The notes beneath the pieces are model-generated. The model did not search any database, was not told the origin of the DNA, and worked only from the letters and a program-made list of their open reading frames with translations. The position numbers and the translations under genes were made by a program. A stretch of DNA of 64,000 bases, taken from Bacteroidales bacterium (lineage in GTDB: Bacteria; Bacteroidota; Bacteroidia; Bacteroidales; JAUNSR01). The stretch is from NCBI GenBank assembly GCA_030539115.1, contig JAUNSR010000009.1, positions 1 through 64,000 of the forward strand, written 5' to 3'. Positions 1 to 8,369 of this stretch are shown here, in pieces (position 1 is the first letter of the stretch; every line of letters begins with the position of its first letter).

Positions 1-54
1 CCAACGACCCCGAGATTACAAATCACGTGCTCTGGCCAACTGAGCTAAAGAGGC
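1..54 (-). tRNA. tRNA-Thr (anticodon TGT), 3' end beyond the window
   Basis: Read on the minus strand, the 5' half is a typical tRNA: acceptor strand GCCTCTT, a D arm with AGCTCAGTTGG, and an anticodon loop with TGT (plus-strand positions 18-20). The T arm and 3' acceptor lie off the left edge, so the gene is partial. Its first base abuts the end of the SRP RNA, which suggests co-transcription and release by RNase P. Confidence 0.88.
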
Positions 55-55
55 A

Positions 56-154
56 GGTGGGTAAGCTAACCACATCGCGCCGCTACAACCTTCTACCCTT
101 GCTGCGGTCAGGCCCTGGGGGATTTGAAAGGAGCATGCCGTGTAGCACTTACCC
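56..154 (-). ncRNA. ffs: Signal recognition particle RNA, small bacterial type (4.5S)
   Basis: The minus strand carries the conserved apical SRP core (GCCTGACC followed by GCAGCAAGGG). The closing stem pairs GGGTAAG (154-148) with CTTACCC (65-59). The RNA binds Ffh and directs co-translational membrane targeting. Its predicted 5' end sits 6 bases after a TACTTTTG -7 box at 167-160, which fits transcription starting at the first base of the stem. The 69-codon reading frame across it on the plus strand is a shadow. Confidence 0.8.
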
Positions 155-159
155 GGGCA

Positions 160-167
160 CAAAAGTA
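160..167 (-). promoter_or_regulatory. -7 box for SRP RNA/tRNA-Thr
   Basis: TACTTTTG on the minus strand matches the Bacteroidetes TAnnTTTG consensus. It lies about 6 bases before the predicted SRP RNA 5' end, with a TTG about 20 bases upstream as a possible -33 element. Confidence 0.5.
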
Positions 168-741
168 GATATTATTTCTTTATCTGCAATACCCATTATT
201 CTAAAAAAATCTTTAATCACCCTCATACATCTGTAAATAAAGATTTTATAAACTATTTTTTTTTGAATATTTTTTCCCCTGTCTGCATTTTTTTATCTCT
301 GACAGGAATTTATACTGCCTAAACCTCAATTTTTTATCTTTTTGCAAAATATTATATCATAAATTATATCAAAAAAAATTTTTAATTGGCAGTCTTTCTA
401 TTGCTCCCATCAAAACTTCATTTTTCATTGTCAATGTTTTTATTTAACCGTAATATTTAAAATAAAAAACTAAAGTGTTTTACATAGTATACTAGAATAT
501 TAATTTTAAACGACTTAAGTATTTTAAAAATAATAACAATCAAAATTTAAAAAATGACAATCAAAATAAATATTAGTTAGGAGAAGATGTTTTTACAGAG
601 ATAAGTATTTTATATTCACAACGTTAATAAACAATCAATAGTTTAAATAAAAAAAGAGTCTAAATCCAACCTCAATTGAATTTAGACTCTTTTTTGAATG
701 TCAATGACATAAAAATTTAAACTTCAAAAAAATATTGTTGA
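168..741. other. AT-rich intergenic region, no gene seen
   Basis: About 570 bases between the SRP RNA promoter and the end of the esterase gene. I see no convincing reading frame. It holds the esterase terminator (649-696) and a stretch at 496-530 that resembles another at 30264-30296. The remainder is featureless A/T-rich sequence. Confidence 0.6.
649..696 (-). terminator. Terminator of the esterase gene
   Basis: A perfect 16-bp inverted repeat (650-665 with 680-695) ends in runs of A and T on both sides, so on the minus strand a strong hairpin is followed by a T tract. It lies about 45 bases past the esterase stop codon. Confidence 0.8.
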
Positions 742-1611
742 TTAATTATCAAAATTTCTGCTTACAAAAGGAATACAAAGATAAAGAGCAGTGTGCCAAT
801 ATTCCGAAGTGTGTCCACCATCTCTGACTCTGAACTGATATGGAATAGCCGCCTTTTTCATTGCTCTTGTAAAGTCAACATTATTGTCAAGCAGAAAGTC
901 ATCATCGCCGCAGTCAATAAACCAGCTGACAGTTCTAAGATTGTTTTTAGTATTGTCATCAGCATTTTCAACAAACTTTATACAATCATTTGCAAGCACC
1001 GAGCGATACAAATGCATAGTAATCTCATTTTCATCGCCACTGGCAGTAAGGTTGTTTAATGAAACCAATGCACTCATTGCATATGCAGCACAAAACATAT
1101 CGCTGTGTTTTTGAGCATAAACGACGGTACCTCCACCACCCATTGAGAGGCCGGCAACAGCCCGATTGTTTTTATCCGATTTTACTCTATAATTGTTTTC
1201 GATAAATGGAATGAATTCATCAAAAAAGAAAGTTTCATATTCCCAGCCGGGCATATTAAAATAGCCGTTCCATTGATTTTTGCTTAAATCGCCACCCGCA
1301 TTTGGAGTAACAATTATCATCTCCTTTGCATCGCCCGACTCCATAAGACGATCGGCAACCTCCTTAAGTCTCATATTGTTTTGCCATGTTTTATTTGTCT
1401 CGGTCATTCCATGAAGAAGGTATAAAACAGGATATCTTCTCTCAGAATCTGTCTGATAGCTTTTAGGAAGATATATTGTGTAATCTCTATCGGCATTAAG
1501 GACCTTGCTATTTAGTGTCTTAGTATCTATTTTGCTCTGCGAGAAAGCATTCTGAGCAAAAAGAATTGATGAAACAAAAACAGCGATTACTGTAAACAAT
1601 AATTTATTCAT
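742..1611 (-). CDS. Secreted esterase (esterase D / feruloyl esterase-like alpha/beta hydrolase)
   Basis: A 289-residue protein with an N-terminal signal peptide (about 1-25, ending in NAFSQ) and one alpha/beta hydrolase domain of the putative-esterase family (PF00756 type). The nucleophile is Ser156 in GLSMGG, and His267 in DGGHTSEYW is the likely catalytic His. The acid is probably one of the Asp residues at 236-238. LYLLHG (64-69) is the usual oxyanion region. Family members cleave acetyl or feruloyl esters on plant polysaccharides, or thioester substrates; the substrate here cannot be read. It has its own terminator, and the upstream lipoprotein on the same strand ends 36 bases before it. 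Confidence 0.85.
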   Translation of the reverse strand: MNKLLFTVIAVFVSSILFAQNAFSQSKIDTKTLNSKVLNADRDYTIYLPKSYQTDSERRYPVLYLLHGMTETNKTWQNNMRLKEVADRLMESGDAKEMIIVTPNAGGDLSKNQWNGYFNMPGWEYETFFFDEFIPFIENNYRVKSDKNNRAVAGLSMGGGGTVVYAQKHSDMFCAAYAMSALVSLNNLTASGDENEITMHLYRSVLANDCIKFVENADDNTKNNLRTVSWFIDCGDDDFLLDNNVDFTRAMKKAAIPYQFRVRDGGHTSEYWHTALYLCIPFVSRNFDN

Positions 1612-1647
1612 GATTTTTATTCATTTACCAATAAAAGATTTGCAATT

Positions 1648-2580
1648 CTAAAGATCTGAAGAATCCGGCATAAATTTTTTCATAAGGATGTCAAAAACAG
1701 GAGGGTCTTTTTCTTTCATCATTTTCAATACTGCCTTTCCAACATAACTATCTTTGGTAACATACTCAGGATCAAAAAGCTCTTTAATCACATCGGTTTT
1801 AGAATTAAAGAGAATTGTTTTATTTAAATTGTCATTAAGGATATAGCTTACTATAGAATTAGGCACATTAAGCTTTTCCAAAGAGAAAACGCCTTTATCT
1901 GTTTCAATAGACTCAACCATATATTTATAATCTGTAGAATCACCCTTCCAAATAGAAAAATAGTCCTTAAAATTTAACGGCACATCAACATATTCCCCAA
2001 GAGACCGGTCTAAAGTTATATTCATAAATTGCACATCATCCCAGGCATTGTCATAAGGAGCAAAAAACAGTTTGAAAGAGATCTTTTTAATATTGGCAGC
2101 TCTGCTTGAATTTGCTCTAAAGCCGATTCTCAGCTCAGTAATATAATTATTACTCTTTTCATTTTTTTTCTCCTGTTTACCGAGATAGGAGATGTTTACA
2201 GTGTTTAGCACAGAATTGTCAATTTCATTTTTCCAATAGTCAATAGCAGAATCAGCTTTTTGCTCAATACCTGCATATTTATTGTTCCATTTAATTTCGG
2301 ACTCATAAGCATAGTTTTCTGTCTCCAATGAATCGCCGCACCAAACATTACAAAATCTTTTGTAAGTGATAGGCTCTAATTTTTGATAAGAGACGGAATC
2401 TGTTTCTTTAATTTCAGCCACTATATTTTGGAGCATCTCATATAAGAATTTAAACTCATGATGTTTTTTGGAAATAGTCTCCTGTTCTGACTTTGAGAGA
2501 GTGTCAATTACCGATTTGTCTATTGGATCGGAACAACTTACAATTAGAACCGACATTAAAAGGATTAAAATGTGCTTCAT
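1648..2580 (-). CDS. Lipoprotein of unknown function
   Basis: A 310-residue protein not recognised as a known family. The first 16 residues form a lipoprotein signal with the lipobox LIVSC (Cys16), so it is probably anchored in the outer or inner membrane. The mature part is lysine- and glutamate-rich, with a beta-rich central region (about 140-230), which may be a sandwich-like fold. It lies between the M16 peptidase gene and the esterase gene on the same strand. A hairpin 28 bases upstream of its start suggests it is not simply a continuation of the M16 transcript. Confidence 0.6.
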   Translation of the reverse strand: MKHILILLMSVLIVSCSDPIDKSVIDTLSKSEQETISKKHHEFKFLYEMLQNIVAEIKETDSVSYQKLEPITYKRFCNVWCGDSLETENYAYESEIKWNNKYAGIEQKADSAIDYWKNEIDNSVLNTVNISYLGKQEKKNEKSNNYITELRIGFRANSSRAANIKKISFKLFFAPYDNAWDDVQFMNITLDRSLGEYVDVPLNFKDYFSIWKGDSTDYKYMVESIETDKGVFSLEKLNVPNSIVSYILNDNLNKTILFNSKTDVIKELFDPEYVTKDSYVGKAVLKMMKEKDPPVFDILMKKFMPDSSDL

Positions 2581-2606
2581 AATTTTAGGTATTATATTTT
2601 AAAAAT

Positions 2607-2651
2607 TAAGGACAAATTTTTCAAAAATAATAATTGAAAAATTTGTCCTTA
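2607..2651 (-). terminator. Hairpin between the M16 peptidase and the lipoprotein gene
   Basis: A perfect 17-bp inverted repeat (2608-2624 with 2634-2650) with a 9-base loop, followed on the minus strand by AATTTTTA. It is most likely the M16 gene terminator. Because it sits just upstream of the next start codon it could also act as a leader hairpin. Confidence 0.55.
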
Positions 2652-2726
2652 AAATTACTTATTTATATTATAAATAAGAACATTAACTATGTTTAAAACA
2701 AAAAGTTATTTTAAACAATTTTTTTT

Positions 2727-5627
2727 CTAATAGCCAAAAAGCTCCTCCAAAGTCACCTTTTTGATATCGCCTACAGATTTAAGATAATTCATATCCAAAT
2801 CTTTCTCATTGCCAATGATACAATATTTGTAAGAGGCAGGTTTTACATATTGATCAAAAAAGCCCTGAAGCTGGAAGAAATCGATATTAGGGACAGTCTC
2901 GAACAATGTCTTGTTGATATCATAGTCAAGGCCATATTTTTTTGCATTATAATAGCTCCAAATAACGTTTTCCTTGGTGATGCGCTGAGTTCTTATATTA
3001 TTGAGAAGACTAAGTTTGCTTACCTCAAAAAATTCAGGAGACTGAGGGAACTCGCTTAAAAGCTTCTGGAAGTGATCGATTGCTGTTGGAAGCTTATCGG
3101 TCTGAGTACCAATAAATGATGTATTCATATAATACATTCCCTTTTTTGAAGGCTGACGATAAGCAGAAGAAACAGTGTACGCCAAGCCTCTTGCCTCTCT
3201 TAATTCCTGAAAAGCGATATCACCAAAATAGCCGTTGTACAAAGATACAACAGGAGTCATCTCAGGATTATATTGTGCTCCTTTTGATACCATATAAAGA
3301 TTGGTTTGTTTTGAGTTGTAGTCAAACAAAATCACCTGATTTTTATCTGTTCCCTGCTGTTCAAATTCAACGGCAGCAGGAGCATCCATAAGTTCGGTAT
3401 TTGGATTATGATATGTATTGACAGCTGCAATAACACTGTCCTGCATAGCCGGTCCATAATACCAAACAGAATGTTTGTAGTGATTTGCATTATGGATAAT
3501 ATTGAGCAGTTCATCAGAAGTAAGTTTAAGCAGCTCAGGATTGCTCAACACATAGGTTGTAGGAGAATTAGCTCCCCACATGCCGTAGTTAAGCATCATT
3601 TTGCTTATCTGATCAAAATCCATTTTGGAATCACCTCTTGCCTTTATATAGTCGGATATAAGGTTGTTAAATGCATTTTCATTTGGAGTGGCATTGTTAA
3701 ACAAGTCCTCCATAAGCTGCATTGCAGGGTTCATATTTTCAGCCAATCCGCTTAGAGTAACAAAAGTCTTTTCAGACTGAGTGTTAATATTATAGGCACA
3801 TGCCAACTTGAACATCTCCTCTTTAAACTTTTGAGAATCCATCTTATCTGTTCCAAGATAATTCATATAATCAAAAGCAAAAGGAAGTCGTTTGTCATTG
3901 TTTTGTCCCATATCAAAGACATAGATTAAACTAAAGATCTTGTTCTCATCATTCTTTTTATAAATAACAGGTATATTATTTTCAGCCTTAGCCTGAGACA
4001 ACTCTTTTTGATAGTCAACAAAAACAGGCTCAATAGGAGTGACCCGGTTGCTTTCAATCTGCTTGAAGAAATCACTTTTAGAGTCTCTGTCAAGGTTTAC
4101 AGGTGTAATCTGAGGTTTAGGGAACGGAGGAATTTTGAAATTCGGATCTCTATGTTTATAAACTACCACATAATTGTCGTTAAACATCTTGTTTGCATAA
4201 TCGACAATCTCTTCTTTGGTAGTGGCATAAAGTTTGTCAAACGACTCTCTATACTGAGCCCAAGTCATTTGGTTGGTAAACACATCTATCATTTGGGTAG
4301 CTCTTGCCCTATTGCTTGTAACCGACTCCATATGAGCAAGCTTTAAATTATTAATTGAAGCTGTAAGAAGCCAATCGCCGAAGTTTCCGTTTTTAATGGA
4401 ATCAATCTGAGCAACCAAAATATCTTTTACCTCCTCAAGGGACTGCCCCTCTTTAGGATTTCCTATAAGAATAAGTGTTGAATAGTCAGCTTGGTCGAGA
4501 ACAAATGAGCCGGAGAAAAGAGTTTGCTGTTTTTGATTTACATTAAGGTCAAACAAGCCCGCAGTTCCGTTGTAGAGCATATATCCCAACAGCTCATTTC
4601 TTCTATCCAAATCGTTCTTAGCACCAGGCAAACGGTATCCCATATAAACCATATCAGACTCCATTCCATTTACATTTTTCACTATAGGTGCAGTAATAGG
4701 AGTTTCCGGATTAGTCTTAAATTCAGGAATATCCTTGCTTTGCATATCACCGAAATATTTCTTTATAACAACTATTGCGCTGTCAGGGTTGAAATCTCCG
4801 GCAAGACATACAGCCATATTATTAGGCACATAGTATGTTTTATAGAAATTCTTTATGTTTGTAATAGATGGGCTCTTAAGGTCCTTGTCTGTTCCAAGAG
4901 TAGATTGGGTTCCATAAGTATGGAAAGGATACAAAGCATACATAAGTGTATCAATAACGCGGCTTTGATCGGAGTTTAAAGAGCGGTTCTTTTCCTCATA
5001 TACTGTTTCAAGCTCTGTATGGAAAATTCTTATAATAGGGTCTTTAAAGCGGTCAGCCTCAATTATTGCCCAATTTTCAAGTTCATTTGAAGGGATGTTT
5101 TCAACAAATACAGTCTGGTCGGGACTTGTCCATGCATTGCTTCCCTGAGAACCAATCAAAGCCATAAGCCTGTCATATTCATTTGAGATTGCATACTTGG
5201 AGGCAACATTTGACACGCTGTCAATCTGTCTGTAAATCTGAACTCTTTGAATAGAATCTTCAGTTTGTCTATAAAGCTCAAACAAGGCCTCTATCTCATT
5301 CAACAAGGGTTCCTCTTTTGAAAAATCCTTAGAGCCTACGCTTTTGGTGCCTTTAAACATAAGATGTTCAAAATAATGAGCCAAACCGGTAGATGTTGCA
5401 GGATCATTCTTGCTTCCGGCTCTAACACCGATAAAGGTTTGAATGCGGGGAGCATCTTTATAAACGGACATATACACTTTAAGTCCATTATCCAAAGTGT
5501 AAAGCCTTACGTCCATAGGGTCATTCTTGACAGACTCGAAACTGTCGGCGGCAGGTGTACACATAGTTAAGGAGAGCAAAAGGCTCGCCATCATTCCATA
5601 AAGGAATACTCGAAAAAACTTTTTCAT
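2727..5627 (-). CDS. M16 family zinc metallopeptidase, lipoprotein, two-half type
   Basis: A large insulinase/pitrilysin-family protease of 966 residues from the chosen start. I use the ATG at 5627, where a lipoprotein signal begins, with Cys23 in LTMC, instead of the in-frame start 14 codons upstream. The inverted zinc motif HYFEH is at 84-88, and the further Glu ligand is probably in VYEEKN (about 209-214). About 50 extra residues sit between them compared with typical members. The second half (about 530-966) looks like the catalytically inactive M16 repeat. These periplasmic or surface proteases degrade peptides. It appears to be a single-gene unit. Confidence 0.9.
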   Translation of the reverse strand: MKKFFRVFLYGMMASLLLSLTMCTPAADSFESVKNDPMDVRLYTLDNGLKVYMSVYKDAPRIQTFIGVRAGSKNDPATSTGLAHYFEHLMFKGTKSVGSKDFSKEEPLLNEIEALFELYRQTEDSIQRVQIYRQIDSVSNVASKYAISNEYDRLMALIGSQGSNAWTSPDQTVFVENIPSNELENWAIIEADRFKDPIIRIFHTELETVYEEKNRSLNSDQSRVIDTLMYALYPFHTYGTQSTLGTDKDLKSPSITNIKNFYKTYYVPNNMAVCLAGDFNPDSAIVVIKKYFGDMQSKDIPEFKTNPETPITAPIVKNVNGMESDMVYMGYRLPGAKNDLDRRNELLGYMLYNGTAGLFDLNVNQKQQTLFSGSFVLDQADYSTLILIGNPKEGQSLEEVKDILVAQIDSIKNGNFGDWLLTASINNLKLAHMESVTSNRARATQMIDVFTNQMTWAQYRESFDKLYATTKEEIVDYANKMFNDNYVVVYKHRDPNFKIPPFPKPQITPVNLDRDSKSDFFKQIESNRVTPIEPVFVDYQKELSQAKAENNIPVIYKKNDENKIFSLIYVFDMGQNNDKRLPFAFDYMNYLGTDKMDSQKFKEEMFKLACAYNINTQSEKTFVTLSGLAENMNPAMQLMEDLFNNATPNENAFNNLISDYIKARGDSKMDFDQISKMMLNYGMWGANSPTTYVLSNPELLKLTSDELLNIIHNANHYKHSVWYYGPAMQDSVIAAVNTYHNPNTELMDAPAAVEFEQQGTDKNQVILFDYNSKQTNLYMVSKGAQYNPEMTPVVSLYNGYFGDIAFQELREARGLAYTVSSAYRQPSKKGMYYMNTSFIGTQTDKLPTAIDHFQKLLSEFPQSPEFFEVSKLSLLNNIRTQRITKENVIWSYYNAKKYGLDYDINKTLFETVPNIDFFQLQGFFDQYVKPASYKYCIIGNEKDLDMNYLKSVGDIKKVTLEELFGY

Positions 5628-5795
5628 TGCAATGTGTTTGTTAATGTTATATATATAATTGCATATCAAATCAAAAAGATAATATATGGTATTGCTTTTT
5701 TTAGTGATTTTCTTTTTTCAACAAATGATGAAATATCAATCAGTTATTAACAATTGGCTGTTATTGATTAAATATCTGCTTTGAGGATTAACTCA

Positions 5796-6029
5796 CTACA
5801 GTATTTCATTTTTTGCTATTTCTCCACCCAAGAGTATTGAGGCTACAACAATAATCAATATTCCTACGATAAAGTACAACCAACGCGCACCACTTCTACC
5901 AAACCATTTTACAAAGATTGATGCATTTGACGACTCAAAGAACCAATTCCAATTAAGCATGGCAGCGGCAACTGAAAAGCCACCGATTAAAAAGAATATT
6001 CCGGATGTTAATAAATTGACATTTAGCAT
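5796..6029 (-). CDS. Imm17-like small membrane protein
   Basis: 77 residues with two predicted membrane helices (about 6-26 and 50-70). They are joined by a loop with NWNWFF and GRSGARWLY, a pattern I associate with the immunity 17 family (PF15562 type). Imm17 proteins were predicted from gene neighbourhoods to protect against polymorphic toxins. No toxin gene lies next to it here; the neighbours are an M16 peptidase and tsaE. It may therefore be a solitary immunity protein or a housekeeping membrane protein. The family call rests on motif memory only. Confidence 0.6.
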   Translation of the reverse strand: MLNVNLLTSGIFFLIGGFSVAAAMLNWNWFFESSNASIFVKWFGRSGARWLYFIVGILIIVVASILLGGEIAKNEIL

Positions 6030-6160
6030 TTAGTTATAGGTATTTGTTATATTGCTTAAAACAAATTCAAGTTTTTAAGTAAACAATTACTCATCTATTT
6101 TGTTTTTGACAATCGTTTTGTGCAATTACCAATAGATACAATACTCTTGTTTAAAACAGT

Positions 6161-6200
6161 AGAGGAATTAAAGGTTGAAACTTCAACCTTTAATTCCTCT
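6161..6200 (-). terminator. Terminator of tsaE
   Basis: A near-perfect palindrome with arms 6161-6179 and 6182-6200, lying 15 bases past the tsaE stop. The minus-strand continuation is ACTGTTTTAA. It is symmetrical and may work in both directions. Confidence 0.7.
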
Positions 6201-6214
6201 TCAAAACATATATC

Positions 6215-6637
6215 TTAATCTTTATTCATAGTTAATGTTCTGCTTCCATCTTGATTCTCTTTTATGGTAACATGAACAGTATCACCAGGGAGAAGTTCTT
6301 CGATTTTTTCTGGCCATTCAATAAAGCAAAGGGCGCCGCTGTAGAAATAATCTTCATATCCAAAATCAAAAGCCTCTTCAGGTTTATTGATTCTATAAAA
6401 ATCGAAGTGATAGATAAGTTCTGCACTTTCAGAGCGATACTCATTAACAATTGCAAAAGTTGGAGAATTAATAACATCCTCAACTCCAAGCTCCTCACAA
6501 ACAGCTTTTATAAAAGTAGTCTTACCGGCTCCCATTTCGCCATGAAAGGCAAAAACTGTATCCTGATCAATCTCTTTAATAAACTCTTTTGCAGCATCTC
6601 TTATTGTATCTAAACTTGTAATGTTAATTGTCTTCAT
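6215..6637 (-). CDS. tsaE: tRNA threonylcarbamoyladenosine biosynthesis ATPase TsaE
   Basis: A 140-residue P-loop ATPase of the YjeE/TsaE family with a Walker [10 protein letters not shown] at 33-41 and the family motif [11 protein letters not shown] (58-68). TsaE works with TsaB and TsaD in making the t6A37 base of tRNAs that read ANN codons. The length is normal. It lies about 180 bases downstream of porX on the same strand but has its own -7 box (6658-6665) and terminator, so it is probably a separate unit. The 78-codon frame inside it is a shadow. Confidence 0.93.
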   Translation of the reverse strand: MKTINITSLDTIRDAAKEFIKEIDQDTVFAFHGEMGAGKTTFIKAVCEELGVEDVINSPTFAIVNEYRSESAELIYHFDFYRINKPEEAFDFGYEDYFYSGALCFIEWPEKIEELLPGDTVHVTIKENQDGSRTLTMNKD

Positions 6638-6657
6638 TTAAAAAATTATTTATTGTG

Positions 6658-6665
6658 CAAAGTTA
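6658..6665 (-). promoter_or_regulatory. -7 box upstream of tsaE
   Basis: TAACTTTG on the minus strand, 21 bases before the tsaE start codon, matches TAnnTTTG exactly and implies a short leader of about 14 bases. Confidence 0.55.
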
Positions 6666-6818
6666 ATAGTGTTAATTAAAGAATATGCTCGGAAAACAAT
6701 AAATATGTATAGTATAATATATTAGTGCTATATTTTTTAACAAAAAAGGGATAATTACGATATCATAAATTATGATTTAAATAGAAAATGCAGGGGAAAT
6801 ATTTAACAATTGCACCAT

Positions 6819-8366
6819 CTATTTTCTTTTTGGAGTAAGAATAACAAAAGGGATGAGCATCTCCTCCATAGAGATACCGCCATGTTGAAAAGTATCTCTG
6901 AAATAGGATGCATAATAATTGTAGTTATTTGGATAAGCAAAGAAATCCTTATTTGTTGCAAAGACATATTTTGTAGATATATTAAGAGCTGGCAAACCAA
7001 TGCTTTGCGGATTTTTTATTTCATAAACCTGCTTTGGATTGTAGTTTAAGTTCTTACCGCACTTATATCTCAAATTTGTATTTGTTTCTTTGTCACCTAC
7101 AACTTTGACAGGATTCTCCACTCTAATGGTTCCATGGTCGGTTGTGATAATAACCTTGACATCATTTTGTGCAAGTTTTTTTATTAAAGAGATGGTTGAG
7201 GTGTGTTCAAGCCAAGTCTTTGTCAATGCTCGGTAAGCAGACTCGCTTGGTGCAAGTTCTCGTATCATTTTAGACTCTGTACGGGCATGAGAGAGCATAT
7301 CAATAAAATTCAGCACAAATATATTGATATCATTCTTATCAATTGAGGAGATATTCTGAAGTATCTTATCAGCATAAGATGAGTCATTAATTTTATTATA
7401 AGAGAAAGAATATCTTTTCCTATACCTGTCAAAAATCGTCTGAATAAGAGGCGATTCATTTATGTTTTTGCCTTCATCTTCATCCTCATCGACCCACAGT
7501 TCAGGAAACATTTTCGAGATTTTGTCGGGCATAAGGCCTGAAAAAATTGCGTTCCTTGAATATTGGGTTGCTGTAGGAAGTATACTGCAATACATCTCCT
7601 CTTCAATACTGAAATATTGGTCAATAATCGGCATTATAGTTTTCCATTGATCAAACCTGAAATTGTCAATTACAATCATGCACACCTTTTCACCCGAATC
7701 AAGAATGGGAAATATTTTTTTAACAAACAGTTCATTGCTAAATAAGGGATGATTGTCGTCAGACATCCATTTTTCATAATTTCTTTTAATGAATTTTGAA
7801 AAAGCGGCATTAGCTTCAGACTTTTGCATTCTAAGCATCTCCTCAAGACCGGCATCAACTCTATCGAATTCAATTTCCCAATAAACTATCTTTTTGTAAA
7901 TCTCGCACCAGTCCTCAAAACTCGACGCATCATTAATCAAAGAGCTTATTTTACCAAAATCCTGTTGAAAGCCGGAGATGTTTGTTTCAGAAATAATTTC
8001 ATTAATATGTACATTTTTCTTTATAGAAAGGAAAATCTGATTTGGATTTACAGGCTTTATAAGATAGTCGGCAATCTTTGCGCCAATAGCCTGATTCATG
8101 ATATTTTCCTCTTCGCTTTTGGTAATCATAACAACAGGAACCGATGGCGAAATTTCCTTAATTTTTTGGAGCGTTTCAAGTCCGCTTATACCCGGCATAT
8201 TTTCATCCAAGATAACAAGGTCATACGATGAATCCTCAACTTGATCTATAGCATCATATCCGTTGTTAACCGTATCAAGTTCATAACCTTTATTTTCAAG
8301 AAAGATAATATGAGGTTTTAATAATTCTATCTCATCGTCAGCCCATAAAATTCGCTCTTTTCTCAT
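6819..8366 (-). CDS. porX: T9SS response regulator PorX with PglZ domain
   Basis: 515 residues. The N-terminal receiver domain (1-120) has the acidic pair Asp10-Asp11, the phosphorylation site Asp54 in LDENMPG and Lys104 in LIKPVNP. The rest (about 170-515) is a PglZ alkaline-phosphatase-like domain, with conserved pieces such as ITTDHGTI and the C-terminal FQHGG. In Porphyromonas PorX acts with PorY and SigP to drive type IX secretion genes, and its PglZ domain has phosphodiesterase activity. Its start lies 3 bases after the porW stop codon, so the two are almost certainly co-transcribed. Confidence 0.93.
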   Translation of the reverse strand: MRKERILWADDEIELLKPHIIFLENKGYELDTVNNGYDAIDQVEDSSYDLVILDENMPGISGLETLQKIKEISPSVPVVMITKSEEENIMNQAIGAKIADYLIKPVNPNQIFLSIKKNVHINEIISETNISGFQQDFGKISSLINDASSFEDWCEIYKKIVYWEIEFDRVDAGLEEMLRMQKSEANAAFSKFIKRNYEKWMSDDNHPLFSNELFVKKIFPILDSGEKVCMIVIDNFRFDQWKTIMPIIDQYFSIEEEMYCSILPTATQYSRNAIFSGLMPDKISKMFPELWVDEDEDEGKNINESPLIQTIFDRYRKRYSFSYNKINDSSYADKILQNISSIDKNDINIFVLNFIDMLSHARTESKMIRELAPSESAYRALTKTWLEHTSTISLIKKLAQNDVKVIITTDHGTIRVENPVKVVGDKETNTNLRYKCGKNLNYNPKQVYEIKNPQSIGLPALNISTKYVFATNKDFFAYPNNYNYYASYFRDTFQHGGISMEEMLIPFVILTPKRK

Positions 8367-8369
8367 CTC

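Noticed and set aside
27-236. 69-codon frame on the plus strand
   Set aside because: It runs across the SRP RNA and tRNA and has no protein signature.
5628-5669. 14-codon extension of the M16 protease
   Set aside because: A clean lipoprotein signal begins at the internal ATG at 5627.
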